Below are positions 15,201 through 30,200 of a DNA stretch of 64,000 nt, in pieces. Source of the stretch: Trichoplusia ni (taxonomy: Eukaryota; Arthropoda; Insecta; Lepidoptera; Noctuidae); NCBI RefSeq assembly GCF_003590095.1, contig NC_039489.1, positions 3,100,001 to 3,164,000 of the forward strand. Direction: 5' to 3'. The notes under the pieces are model-generated. The model was not told the origin of the DNA, made no database searches, and saw nothing but the letters and a program-made list of their open reading frames with translations. Position 1 is the first letter of the stretch. The number at the start of each line of letters is the position of its first letter. The position numbers and the translations under genes are program-made.

Positions 15201-18200
15201 AGCCAGTTTGCGATAACTCGATTCTGCTATAGCTAACGAAGAAAACCTTTTCGAATCGAAAATGGTCTGAACTAGCACACGCTACGATATTTTTTATTTC
15301 TTGATCAACTTCGCTCTGCTGTAAACTTTTAATCAACTACTCTTGCTATCCGTTTTTTGTTACTTTGTCGACGCTGTAAATGAAATGTAATGTTGTTTTC
15401 ACATTCAGTTTTTAAGCTGGGATAAATTTTCCTATTTTGTATTCCGTCGCAATTAAAAAGATTGTTTGCATTGGTTTCTTGTCATAGTAAGTACTTATTT
15501 CACGTAAGAGTCAAGTGTCCCATTTTAAACTATTTTTATTCAGATAATTTAAATAATCAACTTACATTGGTAGTTATTTTATTTTTATCATTTTTCGTTT
15601 CTTCTCAAAAGAGTCTTATAAAATTATTTTTCGTTACAGAAAAAAGGCAACAAATTTTCCTAGCCAGTGGCACGAAAATATCTAGACATACATAAGGAGC
15701 TGTTCATCAAAAACCGTGGCATGCCAATTCTTTACTAATGACATACTTGAGTAAGCTTCAAGATTCGTTTGTTTCTCGGAATCACGGAAACACTTCGCGA
15801 AAATCAATAGGCTTCGGCAAGAGACGCTTTCCTGTGCTAAAGTGTTTGTGCAGAATGGAAATACTTACTCATTATTATTTATTTTGTTTGTGGACTTATT
15901 ACAATGTGACTGTAGCTATTATCGTTAAATACCTTGTTATTTAAACTAAACATAATTCACGCTTCATTTTTCATTTTGAATTTCGCAAAAAAACACCCAG
16001 TTTTTGTAGAGTATGTAAATAGTTGTCTTTCATGGGAATTTATAGTTATAACTGGCGTTATAGTCATCGGCAGGCAAACAGTATTTGTTAATATACAATG
16101 ATACTGAAACAAATTCTGACTCTACATTCTAGCTACAAAACAATCGACATTCCAAAAAAACCTTTTAACCAAATATTTAAAAGCAATATAGATCGAAGAT
16201 ATTTAGCAACTGTTGCTATCCTGCAATCCTTTCCTTGGGCCTTGAGATTATCTATATCAAGATATAAACGTTTTGACCACTTAAATTGTATCGTTGGCCA
16301 ACTAGACGCCTACGTCCTGTCTGTATGGATTTACCTGGTTACGTCAAATCATTTGTTTTATAGAACATAAATATACACAATAGAACCAATATATTTATCA
16401 ATAGTTTTATTGAAGACTGATACTCGGAACAAACCTTTATTGACCATAAACAAGTCTAAGACGAGTTGTATGTTATCAAAGCAAATATCCGCTCGGCATG
16501 CGCTAATGCATAATAAATAATAACAGCAAAGAACAAACCTATAAAACCTTTTCTTATTGAATACTGCCGTGTTTTTCATTTTATTTATAATCAGCATTAT
16601 AATTTGTTCTATACCTCTCCATTAAACGAGTAAATTAAAGTTATTCTTTTCAAATGAATGATATCACTCAGTAACATTTTTGCGTATAGTACTTTAAATA
16701 ATTAAGCTCTAATAATTTGTATTAAAAAACACCTACCTTACTAATCAGCTCTCAAAGGATTTAAGAGTCATAGACAAGAGACCCAGATTCAGTACAAGCA
16801 TTCGTGGATCACAAAAAATCTTATCTCACTTGGGAATTGAACCTAAAGGTTTAGCGTGGTAACGTGCATACCAGTAACAGTCGGCCATGCATGCAGTCCA
16901 GAAATATGTATGAATCATGTTTCAAATATTAGTTGCCAAGTACATTACAATTCTAAACGCAGTTTTTCCACCTCAGTTCCATTACACAGCCTTGGTATTT
17001 ATAATGAAACATATATCATTGGCACTATTGGAACTGCAGTATACCTGGTCGTAAGTACCGGACGTTAAGCAATATTCAAAGGCACTTTACTTAGAAAAGG
17101 AAGTATAACTGGCTGTGGTTAACTGACGGTTGCATGTTAAATATTAGTTAAGTTAGACCTGTTTGGGCAGACATAAAACTGGAGACCAGTTAGATAGAGT
17201 CATCTAGATAATACGTAGGTATGGTAGATAGTACTTCTCGTTTTGCGGTAAACGTTTAAAGTTATTTCCTGGGTAGGTAGGATATAATATATTTCTATTT
17301 TTGCACTTCACACAAAAATCTACAACTAAGTTGATCTTATTGTATCAAGATCATATTGATTACCTTTTTGATTTTTTGTCTCTACCTTCTACTTTTTTCC
17401 CATTAATATGTGAACAATGTTGTGAATTCATAAAAGGGCTTATTGTATAGCTTTTAACTGTTTTTGTCCCTGAGGCTAGTTATCATACATAGTTGCAGCT
17501 AAACAAACGAGAATTATATTTACTAATGCATATTGCAGATCATCAGTACTAGCTTGTTGCAGTTGACTATTGATGTTGATTAGATGCACATGCGTCCATA
17601 CGCTGCCAAACCTTTTACAAACATGTATTTCACATCTTTCTTAAGCAAGTTCTAACTTCCATCTCAATTCCAAATATTGTCACAACAGGTGCATCCTATA
17701 ACCCAAAATAATACAGATCCAATTACTATACCAAAATTGTAGAGCACTGAGCACCATAAAACCATTGCGGGAACTAAATACGTCACCATTTAAGCAAATG
17801 CCATATGGAAAGTTAGTTCAAAGACTAAATATACGGTACCATAAATGGGTGGACGGTCCAGACCATTAAGCCAGGTCTAAAGACAGTTCGAAGGTCAAAC
17901 GCTCAGGTGGTCAAAGTCCTCTCACTCCGAAGGCCGGACACTTACAAACCGGTACCATCGGCAAAAAAGTTACAACTACTACTGCTCTCGCTTTCAAACA
18001 ATTAATCTTGAACCTCTTTTTAGGAACCGGTTTTAGTAAAAGTGTAACCAATGTAATGTAACAAAGAGGAAGAGTTTGAGAACGATACTTTTATGTGGAT
18101 TTCAGTTTAAACTTTATTCTTATTTTACAAACAACGTACAAAATATGTTATGATCCGATGCAGCGGTTCAAAACTGCGCTCAGGCTAGCTGTACAGATTC

Positions 18201-21200
18201 AGGCATTAGAAATTTGTTTTTCGAAAATGAAGATAAATACTTATGTCAAAAAATTCCTTCAATATTCGTCATAAGTTTTATTAAAGCAGAGATAACATTT
18301 TGAACTTAAATTCAACCGTTTTATTAGTTTTATCCATCTCAAAAGTAAGTAATAATAATAAAAAGTTAATTAACGTCGCACTCAAAATGGCGTTTCAACT
18401 AAAGCGTAGGTATAATTATGATGGTTTTAATTTTATTTTAGTACCGTGAATAATTGTTACTTTTTCTGCTGACGATCTTGGGCCGGCCTAGTTCCCACAG
18501 ATGTTTATAATGTCAAACGTTAAACGCATAATAACGAATTTTTAGCGAAGTTTTTACGCATGTACTGCGACCTCCATTTTAACGGTTTCGAGATGACACT
18601 GTCACATTTTGTTTACGCTGTTGTTGTGTGTTGCTAAAGAATAGAGCTTATAACAGATATTTATTTTTTATTTTTCTTTTTACAAATAGTTGTTTAGTGG
18701 CCAGGTTTAGTTCGTTTATATGACTACACGGAGATTATTATATTCCAAATTAACATACCTTATACTTTCCTTATTATGAAAGTTCTTTTACCAATAGATG
18801 TTTAGACTATCGCTATGCAAAATAATTAATTACACATTAAGATAACATGCGCTTAAGAAGAAACGTTTTCCAATGATTAAATACAAAAGGAAGGAATGAT
18901 AAACGAATCACTTTCGCATTTGTAAACTGCTAATGTACGAATATCACAAACGCATTTACGAAGTCAGCAAATCACGGTAGACTTGTAAATCATGATGATG
19001 AAGCTAGATCTATACAGTTAACCCCACAAGTGAACACTAAGACTTTTTAAACAAAGCTTTTATGTCATGGATATAAGGTTTATTTTGTATTGTTTGTACT
19101 TAAGAAGCGTGGTGGGGTGTACGTTTTCGGAATTGATACGTTCCATCTTTGTAAGTAGAAAAGATATAATCTTATTTGAGCTATTACATAGTAGACAATG
19201 GAGGCACGCTTGCTGGTTCGATCTCAAATTCAATTAGGGTCGACTAACCAAGCCCTGTGGCGTTGCTCGTAATAACGCTATTATATTATTGTGTTATTTA
19301 CTTAGGTACTAAATGACTTAGTTTGTTTCCTTCTTAAATTGAATAAAGGGAATAGAATTTTTGTCATCGTACTGAAACAGATTTTTTTTTTAATTTAAAT
19401 TGTAACCATCAACTAAATAATGTTTAAAGATGGCTTACCGTACCTTAATAATACACATTTATTTGTTATTTTATCAGCAAACGGCTAGAATCATGAAATC
19501 TTGTATTATTTGCAAGATAAAAAAAAAACGGTCTATAAAAAACATAAACGGAAATTCATCGATCAGAACGAATTCTTAAGAATTTTAATGTTTATATTAT
19601 AATTAATCCAGTGCATGGCGTGTACAATACCGCGTCGTCATCGATAGCGCACGTGTATCGACTGTTGTTTGATTGCTTTCCGTCGCAATCAACAAACTCG
19701 ATTTTGTACCCTTTAAAAAGTCCACCAACACAATATCTCTGTAAAATACTATCGTAATCTGAAACTTGTTTAGTTTTGTATCTAGATATTTCAGTTTAAA
19801 AAAAAAAGTTGTCATTTTATAGCGACGACATTCAATACATATAGAGGAGAATAACATTTGTATAAGTAAAAAAGTCAGCAAAAAATCATTTAATATTAAT
19901 CATATTTTATTTGTGATGCAATATTAATTGCACTTTTACTGTTCCCGTGCTATGTGTCATAAGTACTAAGACTCATTTTAATACAAAATGAAAAAATTCC
20001 ATACAGGAGTACGCTTCAACAACTTTTACTTTCCCATATCATTTAAAAAACACTCAACGAAATATGAAAAACAATGTGCGTGTCTCGCGCGTCCGTCCGC
20101 GTCTGAAAGTCGAACGAAAGTGATTGCGTGCGGGAACGCACACACAACTTAGTAAAAGTAAACTTCCCAATCAAGACAGTACCACAATAGACAATTATTC
20201 GCGTTAAACTCACGCGACCGTCGACCGCTTTGAATTTGGAACACTGTGTCAGTATTTCGGAAGGTCAACTTTTATTTTGACGGTAATTCGCGGTCGCCGC
20301 ATGAGTAAAACCTCATTTGATAAGCGACAAATATCGTGTGGGATGCAGTACATTGCGCAGTCACTAAACTCTGGTATCAAAAGTCATGTATCATTGCCGG
20401 CAATGTATTGCAATCTATACGATACTTCTTAAATCGTATGAGGTTTTTCCCTCACTTACTCTTGTTGAACTTCTCGATGTATAGAAGATGAGTCACAGTA
20501 TTAAGGTCCGTAATTAGTGTGCTTGACCCACTTTATGGTTTTTGTAAATGTGAACGTTTTGCGGGTACACTTTCTTTAATAACTGTTCAAATAGAAAACT
20601 CTTAACTATTATCTTCTCTGGAAACTTCGCGTATGTGCCAAAACTTATTAAAAAATGTACAATATTAAATTTGTCCAAAATTTCAGGATTTATAATTTAC
20701 ATGTAAGTCGTTTAAGTCTTTTACTTCAGAAAGTGACATAGACGGCATCACTGAATCCGATTGACGTTTCAATCAAACAATTTACAACTAAACTCCACAG
20801 ATACAACGATATTTAATATTCTTACACCTTCCTATAACCTTTGTACAATATTGTCCAAGGTTCACGCATTTCAAAGGTACTTTAAGTGATAACCAGTAAA
20901 AGTGATTCTGCTTTCACTCGGGACAGCTAGGTATCTTCCTACCCGGTTTTCAAACTGGAAATATTTGCCATATAAATTATGGGAAATAGACAACAAATGG
21001 AAGAAGACATTTATTGGGTATTAATGGGATGCTTGGAAATAAAATGAAGAGGAAAAATATAAGTAAATAGTTAGTCACTTAAATATGAGGTTGTAAGTTC
21101 GTAGGAAGTCTAGGGCTAGCTTCCAGAAGTTATTTTGTGGAAGATTGACAACAACCTACACGTGGCAGAATTCCATCTTTCTGCTACACTCGCTATAACA

Positions 21201-24200
21201 TTACTTTAATGATAGGCCCTGTGATAAGTCAAGATAGGTTAAGCGATAGGTTATTTTACTTGCATGTTAAGTATACCCAGTTCAGAAATGGCGGCTTTGT
21301 TTGTTCGTGAGAACATTGAGAAAATATCACTGTAGCCATAATTTGTAAAGAGGGTAACTATGATAAAATGAACATTTCTTGAAGACACTATGTGTTGGGA
21401 CAATCGGGCCATTTTGATCCATTTTTGCCCTAAAACTAGATTTAAAGCATAACTGAACAGTAGTATAGATATAAACTGATGTAATAAGGAACCCAGCTCC
21501 AGACCCAATAGAATAGCTCCAGTTTAGTTCAACATCTCGTGTCCTTTGCCAGCAAATTACTTCCTATATTTTCCCACATTTCGAAACTCAATTTATTTTT
21601 ATCGCACTCACTTAAAGACGGCATGACCCCTGTGACCCCGTTTTCCGTCGGAAAACAAAGCAAACAAGGGCTTTTCAATGAGCTTGTTTTGAGGAAAACT
21701 TTGGCTTGTAAGAAAATAGTAATAACACTATAATTTTAGATCTCCGGTTGGTTCTAGCATAAATCAGTGTCGTGTCTGGTGAACGCGGCGGTCGTTAACC
21801 TTTGACCTAATACCACATATTAAAAGTAAATGTCTAACCACTTTTAAGATTAGCTAGGAAAATGTATTTCCAAACGTTTGCGTCATGCATTATGAAAGAT
21901 AATCTATGTCAGCTAGATATTGATCAAGAAAGTCGATCGGCTAATCTCTCAGAGTTTGGCACGTATTGATTATAATCTAATCATCTGTCAAATTTTCAAT
22001 TTTTCCCAAATCTTATATCGCTTCAAGCTTATATCGATTCGAAATCAGCAATCTCGATTACCGCGGTACATCGTTAATTTTTTTGCGCATCAATGCGATA
22101 TAAATCGATGAACATACAGCGGTTAGGTTAGGTTAGGTTAGGTTAGGTTAGGTTAGTCATAAAAATGTGTTCGTCTGATTAATCGATTATTTCACCGATA
22201 TGGGTTCATTGAATCGAGACTTAAATGTTTCCGCACAATGACTTTGTTCACATAAAGGAGAAATTCTAGCCGCTGTCTCAACGATTATCTTGAAGTCTAG
22301 ATTAAGCTTAGAAACTTATTAAACCTGATACTGCAGGTTTTTGACCTCGTTGACCCTAAAATAAGACGTTTGTCTTATTATAATTAGTTGCGAGACAATT
22401 ACCCGTATAATTCGAAACTTGTTTTTGTAGTCAACAGGACTTTCAGAATAGGGTTATTCCCATTTCTATAAACGAGACGACGCTATAGACAAAGTAGTTC
22501 CATCTCGCTTCCACACTAGCGGTCGTGCTTAAATAGCTTATAAAATAGGTATAGGATTAAATAGTCCATTGAATAGCCTATTTATTTTATCTGATACGTA
22601 AGAATGTACAGCATTTTGCAACATTAAGAAGCAAGAGAGATGAAATGAGCAAAATGTAATTGCTTTTTGTAATTATTGGATTAGTGAAACATAGCTGCAT
22701 TAATTATAATTATCTCTGTTAGACACACGTCGAAAACAAAGTGATCAGTGTAATTGACGAACGTCAAATGAAACAATGATTTCAATTACGTTGTCAAATG
22801 GAATCAACTAGCAATGAATTATGTATCTAATTTTTTAAGCTATGATTATTACAATTCATTATAGATGAAATTATCATCTACTCTTTTGAATGAAATATAT
22901 TATCACTTACTTAACCAACCAAGACCTCTCATTTAAATTTGGAATAACCTTTTCTTACGTTAGTTAAACATTTCTAGACCAAAATTCAAACCTGGCCACT
23001 TATTTCATCAAAAAAGAAAACAAACAACAATCACAAAATTCTAAATCCAAAACATTTTCACTTTCAAACCAGATTCTTATTCTTTTCACGAGTGAAACTG
23101 TAGTCCCGATAACCTGCAAAAAGATTTAACACAATAGAACGAGTTAGGGTCAAAACGAAACACGTTAGCCGTCGTGACCAGACCCTGTACCACGAAACTC
23201 TAACAGTAATAGTCTTATCGTCGTGGAAGGGAGACGGTGCTCTACACTGCGTATCGGCGTCCCTGTTTTTGTATGTCAATAGCCCTGTTTTAAACATTTC
23301 GTGGTAGAGGGACGTTGTTGATTGCAGCATTCAAGGGTTAACGTTGATAAACAACAATGGTGTTGCCTAACTTTGCAATAAATTGATGGTGTATGGTAGT
23401 TTCGTTGGTAGAGAGGTTGATACGATGTGAAACTTTCATAAGTCTTTATTCCAAAAAGTTCTGTATTAAAATTGGTGGAATGCTTCGAAATGAGATCGGC
23501 GTTCATGAAATCACACATCAGCCTTAACAGTAACATACATTGTTATTTTTTTTATTTATAGACTCATTTTCAATCGTTGTTCTGCGTTTAACGTATATTT
23601 ATTATAATTTTCACCTACCAAAATACAATTAAAAATAATTTGAACATTTAAAATTATTTTGGACACACTTTCGATATAATTATAATTATCTAGAAACGAT
23701 ACGACGACGACGACGACGAAGACGCGAGTACATAGAAAAAGTCAATTACGTTTTTTGTCCACAAAGCAATTCTGTACAGCCGGTTTTCTGGTTCTATGAT
23801 ATCATTAAGTGAATCATAAAATTTTATATCTTCATAGTTTATCGTAGTAATATAAGTAAGCTAATGCTTCAACTTTTGTTCTGGATATTAATCAGATAAA
23901 ACGCTTAGCTATGTTTAAAGATGATTCGTTAAAGATATCGTTTGATCAAGACGTATTTATTAGGTTAATATTTTTTAGTGATAGAGAAGAATTTCGTCAA
24001 AATGTAAGTAAAACTATTATTGTGTTTAAATGTAGTCGTGCGACACACAGGGTTTTTACAAATAGACTAAAGACAAAATCTTTGGTCAATAAGACAAGTC
24101 TGAAATACACAACTGTCTAGCTATCATGGTTCATGAGATATAGTCTGGTGGCGATCTGATGGACGGACGAATACCAAAGTCTCAATAATAGAATCTTTAG

Positions 24201-27200
24201 GTACAAAAAATGTTGCTTGTTGCTTTTGGCCGCAATGGGTTCCTACACCAAACGATAAATTGTGATTAAAATTAGGTGCTTAGAGCATTTTTTGATGCCT
24301 CATGACCTCCGTCATCATTACTTCTTCTTTTAATTTAATTATCCACGTTGCAATGAGACAATATAACTATCAAACCATTGATTAATGTCAAGTGTGCCAC
24401 AAAAACCAGTGGAGAGGCAATGGTAGCTCTTTATTTCTCACGCCTTGACACTCAATCATTTAGAAGGCGTATAAGCTACTATTAAATAAAAACGTAAGGA
24501 AGCATAAAAACGTTCGTAAACAACAAAACAATTGAGTGTAAGTTTTTTTGCGTAAACAAAGCTCTCTGTGGTTGGGTGTTATGCAAGATAGGACAAGAAA
24601 CTGTGACTGAACGTGGAACATGAATGAATGAACGTTACGTTAAGGCACGGCAGGCAGGCAAGGCGCATGGCGGTAGGTTGACCGCAAAGTTTTCTTTAAG
24701 GAAATTTAAGGTTTTGCTAATTTCCTTGGCGATTACAAGTACGGTAACATTAATAAAACTAATAATATAAGATTTCTCTGTATCTGAATCTTACAAATAT
24801 TACGCCGCTCTTTTGTAGAAATTAACTGTTTTGGCGACAATAGGTGACTGATAGCATTTCTCTTACCAATCTCAAGGACATGGGAAACCAAAAAGCTTTA
24901 AAAATTCCCTTCCAACCCAATGAAAACTAGCCGACGGGTAAAGGTCATCCCGAAATTTCTTCCTACGGCAGATTTGGTTAAGGCCATCCGTCTAATTCCA
25001 GCGATATAAAGAAAATAAATTACAGCTTTATAACTAGACATTTTATATACTTATTGGTTGTTAAAATATAATTAATCGTTACTTTAACATTACAAGTTGA
25101 TTAAAGTTGAGGCAATGATGAATCCTCTTTCATTGCTAAACTTATCGCAACATAAAATTGCTGGTTTAAAATTTGTTTCACTTACGTCCACTGCGGGCAT
25201 AATTACATGACCTGAGTATCCTAAACAGTTACTAACGCAAGATATTGCAAGACATTTCTTTGAAGTATTATGTTGAAGATGAAACAAAGAGTATTTTATG
25301 TATTTTACCTATTGTTCTGAACATTAACAGCCGGTAGTTTACAACTGCTAATGTTATTCTATGTTTTACGATCCGAAATTGACCAATTATGTAAACGAGA
25401 AGCACTTACGCTATTATTGAGTAAGTTTAATTTAAATAGATGTGATTTAGTACTTGTAAAACACTGTTGCGGCAATAAAGTAATTTTATGCATCAAACGA
25501 AATTTTCACTTTCGTTCTCATACTAAACATTTGAAATGTTATAAGACATACTTATGCCACACGACGCCACACGACGGCTCGCGTTCTCGTTTTAAACGAA
25601 AACGAAAATCGTCAAGTGAAAACATAATAAAGAAGTCAGTGTTGAAACAATGCGGGGAAGTGATCATAAAAGTTGTAAATGGTCCGGCTATCTTGGCACA
25701 CGCAACATTCTTTCATCTATAATTAATAGATCTAATTATCTTAAGCGGCTCATCTGATCATGATCTGTATTGGACATAATGGCTTCGCCGAACGCATATT
25801 ACCGCGGGAAACAACGCCTACTGAACTACTTTGTAAAGATACTTTCGCACTGTTTTATATACTGTAATGGTTGGAGGTATAGATTTAGATGAAAATTTTA
25901 AGCTGTTCTAGTTTAAGTATGGAAACAAGATTTGTTTTAAAGTATTGATTGTTAAAGCGTAGTGTAAGTTTACTAGTAGTAAACTTGGATAGACAAATAA
26001 AAGGTCGTAGACCGCAATGTATTTTCAAATTCATGTCCGTATTACAAGATAATTATAACTCGCTAAAAAGGCAAGCATCGTGAGAAAACAAGTGCAATCC
26101 ATTTATTTAAGGGTGTGTTAAGTCAGTGGCTTTTGGCCTTTTGTACATATACCATACGAAAATTAAAACTTCACTTCAATTTTTAATAAGAATTGAGATC
26201 TAAGTTATAGGGAAGAAACACTTTTATTCATCTTTCTAGGTATATCATGTTTGGCATGATTAAGTACTATAATCATTGCTCAAAGTTATCACAAATAAAA
26301 GCTTGCCAAGAAAGTATATCGCAAAATAAATCTCAAGTACAATACGTATTACGTGAGATAAAGTGGTGCCCTGTAGAAATTCTTTCTCATTACTCATCCG
26401 AAGATATACGAGTAAAGCCGAAATAACACGATCTAATGCCAAGCTTATGTTACCAGACACCCAATGTGCTGTAGGACAGTGTACGTCTGTTTGTTTAATA
26501 GTATCTCTTTAATTAAGAAAATGCATTTGCTGTAGGTAATCTCTTAAGTCGTGGTGGCCTTGCGGATCTTTGGATGGGTGTGTATGCGCGAGGTGAAGGT
26601 TCGCTCCCAACGAGGCTAAGTACGAATTTGACTATTTCAAAGTTAGATGTACGAGTACGTACTTTCTTTATTATTATTAGACATAACTAGCAAAAGGTGA
26701 AAGAAAATATTGTGAACCTGGATTTCAAAAATTGGAATCTGAATTCGTCAACGCGCAGTGAGCTAGCTTAGTGATCAAGTGTTTAAAACCTTTTCTATAC
26801 GGGAAGAGGCTTGTGCCTAGCAGCAGGACGTATGCATAATGGCTGGTTTAAACTCCAGAATAGTCAAACTACGCCCATTCGTTAATTCAAACCTATAAAA
26901 GCATATTGATGGAGTACATGAGCGCAGAAGAAATCGTCAAAAACGTATAACATGAGGAATGTGAAGCAAAAAAGCTAAATGACTTAGTTTTCATTACGAG
27001 GACTACAAAGCTCACGTCGAACCAACAGTTACGAAAGTCTCCGAAACTTTTATAAAACTGTTACTTGGTATCACAGCCTGGAAATGTTCTGTGAATTATT
27101 TAGCTCGAAACTGTCTCAAGATACGTATGTGTCTGGGCAGCCAACCCACGCAGCTAGTGAATAGGGTTGGCAAATGTGTGTCCATCAGAAACAGATTGTG

Positions 27201-30200
27201 GGTTCAGGGTTACCCGTGATTGGGTAACCGCGGTGTTTGGGTTCGAACCCTATTTATCTCGGCTTAACGCGGTTACGGTTTAGTTATAGGTCGCCTTTTT
27301 ATTAGTCACTGCATAAGTAACAGTTGAACTATATATTTTTAATGAATATCCCACAATTTTCACACAACTCATTTTCACACATTTTCTAGTCTCAAACTAA
27401 GCTAAGCATTTTTACATAATATGTAAACAGTTAAATATGTATGTATTTATGTTTTTTTTTAAATACATACATTTAAATATATTGTAGATTAGTTACAACC
27501 GGACGCAAAACAAATGATCGTGCTCATCACACAAACATTTGTCTTGGGTGGGAATCGAACCCACGACCTCCGGTGTAACAATCGGGGCGATTAATCAGTA
27601 GAATAGTCTTAAATATATATCAACTTTAACCATCGACGCGAACAATCACTGTCCTACTTAATTTTTATACTATTTTTTCGCTCGCAATATAATTTTACAG
27701 TTCTATTATTATGTACAAGGTTATTTTAACATAATTAATATAATTATGTTGAAATTGTATTATAATTTGAAATGAATTTCGTAAAAGACCATTTTAACGC
27801 GTCCATTAATATTCAAGTGCAACTCGGTAAGTACGTTTCCGATGAAAATTGTGTTTCGAAATATGTAAGAATCTTATAAAAAATACTTGAATCTATCTAA
27901 AAAAGGTAAAATCATATTTTGGAGCAGTTTACCCACAGTTTCCTAGTTTCCCACATTATTAAAATGTAAGATCACAATAATTAAGCTTACCTAGCTACAA
28001 ATCTTATTTAAACACGCAGAGTTCCAATGTTTAAAATTAAAACAAAAAAAAAACGAAATGAATATTTAAAAAACAGCCTTATTTTAATTTGTATGAAGGT
28101 TGTTATGTTGGTAGCAATGTCACCGGCTGAAACCACAACCGGCCTGATAATAGGGCTTAAACCGTATTTTGTTTCGCCCGAACGCGTTCCAAAATGATTT
28201 GTTACCGAGAATATATTTGTTTTTCACAATCCGTTACGTAAACACTTTCAAAAGAAATTCGTGCGACAGTTAATAAACAACTAAATTTGTAAAGAGGGGA
28301 CCTGAGGGCCTCATAAGTAACGAATTGCGGTTGTGGGAGAGTGACAGAGCTATATACAGCATAGAGCGTCATCTCTTTTCTACACATACAATATTATTTG
28401 AAGATTTGATGGTATGCGGTTTTAAAAGGGAAAACAAAAAACGCCATTATTTAGGTACCTTCGTATTATTATTGACCTCACGTAGAAGAAATGAGTGAAA
28501 GTGTCACCGGACATGAGAAATTGTGTACAGCAATGTTATTGTTTACGTAAGACAATAATAATAGCTAATAATTATCTGTTTTTTATTTGTTTTAGATTTT
28601 CCGAAAACAATTTATTTTCTATTTTATAGCCCTTTTTTATTACAGACAAATTATGCTGCATTACGAATACTTCTTTGGGCGCGTTTGTGATCTGATTTTA
28701 AAATGCGAATGACTTTTAATATAAAATGCGATATTTTTTCATGAGGGAACTCTTTTTTAAGAAACTTTCCTGTGCCCATGTCGTTCTCTCAAGCACCCGC
28801 TGATGAATCGCTCAAATGTTCTAAACTTAAAACACAAAGTTACAAAGTGACATTTGTTTTTTTTATTCTACTTAAATTCTTATGCGATATACTACTGTCT
28901 AGTCTATGCCGCCTATAATATTACTTGATACTTGTTTCAAGAAAGCAACTAATGAAAGTATATTTAGCAACATAACAATGAAAAAACTTGACCGTAACTT
29001 TGACCCACAGAGCTTAGCCGGGGCAAAGAGGTCGCAGACATTAGTTTTGTTTCAGCCCACCCACGGATCAGAACAAATTATTATATTTCTTCGTAAATTG
29101 AAAATTATATTTCAAAAATAATAATGATTGATGAGTAGAGCGGTAATCTTAGTTCTAGACAGATATTTAGTTTAGCCTTACTCATTTTGTAGTGCAATCA
29201 AAATTAATGCTTGTGGCATGAAGGTATAAGGCAAGACTGATGAAGTTGAAGAAGAGAGATAGCAATACTTCATGTATGATGGTATTCCGCTTCCACAATT
29301 TAAACGATCTTGCCTTAATCGCTCATAAAGTGTTTTTTTATGAAATTAATAGATATACTATTTGTATATTTAGTACTAGTATTATATTTGGTTTATTTTA
29401 TGTGTAAGATAATATTCAACAACAAATTAATATAAACTACTGAGCCAAACTCTTAGATTTTTATAAACTGTTCACCAAGCCTTTGGTTCTGAGGTAACAA
29501 TTATAAAAACATACTAACAAATTAGGAACCTCCAATGAAGTCAGTTAAAACTTAAAATATATAATTTGGTTTTTTTGCTATTTTGCAAAACAATGCGATC
29601 ACTGAAAAACATAAATAATATTTATAATATTTTTGTAGTGATATTTTATGTACTAACATGTAACAATCGTGTTGTTTTGTCACAGATATTCAGGTGTATT
29701 TTATATTCACATCATAACAAGAATACAGAACGTTACACGAATACCAGTTCATAAAAAAATAAGTACCAATTCGATCTATCCAATGACATCTTTGCAGTAC
29801 ATTGCTGTATAACAAAGAATATCTTCGATAAATATTCAAAGAAAAGCCGCAATGTATTGTCATAATGAAACATAACGGTTATAGGTAGGGTCACGGGATA
29901 CTGCTCCTAGTTTACCACGGAACGGTCGTTTAGTAGAAAGCTTGCCATTCCGTCGCACCTTTTGTGTAAATTGTATGAACCTTAATGAAATAACAAAATA
30001 GTCTGTCATTTCGTCAAAGTACTTAGAAAGAAAAACAATATCAAAATACAAGTGTATTTTATGATCAAAACACAATGAAAATGAAATGGTTCAAAACTGG
30101 TTAATATTTTCAATCTTGACTGTATTTAAATCCGCTCATTTTAATTATTTATCTTTATAAGATTAGCTACAAATAAAACTTAAATTCCGTCTTTATGCCT

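Noticed and set aside
16358..16597. 79-codon minus-strand frame
   Set aside because: AT-driven, rich in Tyr/Leu/Phe/Lys, no signal or domain in context.
23064..23536. Two minus-strand open frames of 86-88 codons
   Set aside because: They run over hairpin copy 5 and flanking AT-rich DNA, overlap each other in different frames, and lack domains or splice support.
25351..25722. 123-codon plus-strand open frame with a basic RKRKSSS stretch
   Set aside because: No recognised domain, no initiation or splice context, AT-driven composition. A frame of this length is expected by chance in 64 kb. Not listed as a gene.
27545..27567. Possible tRNA gene
   Set aside because: Only the B box (GGTTCGATTCC) is intact; no acceptor stem or anticodon arm. 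The same holds for 16830, 26597, 27240, 33500 and 55340. These are SINE heads.
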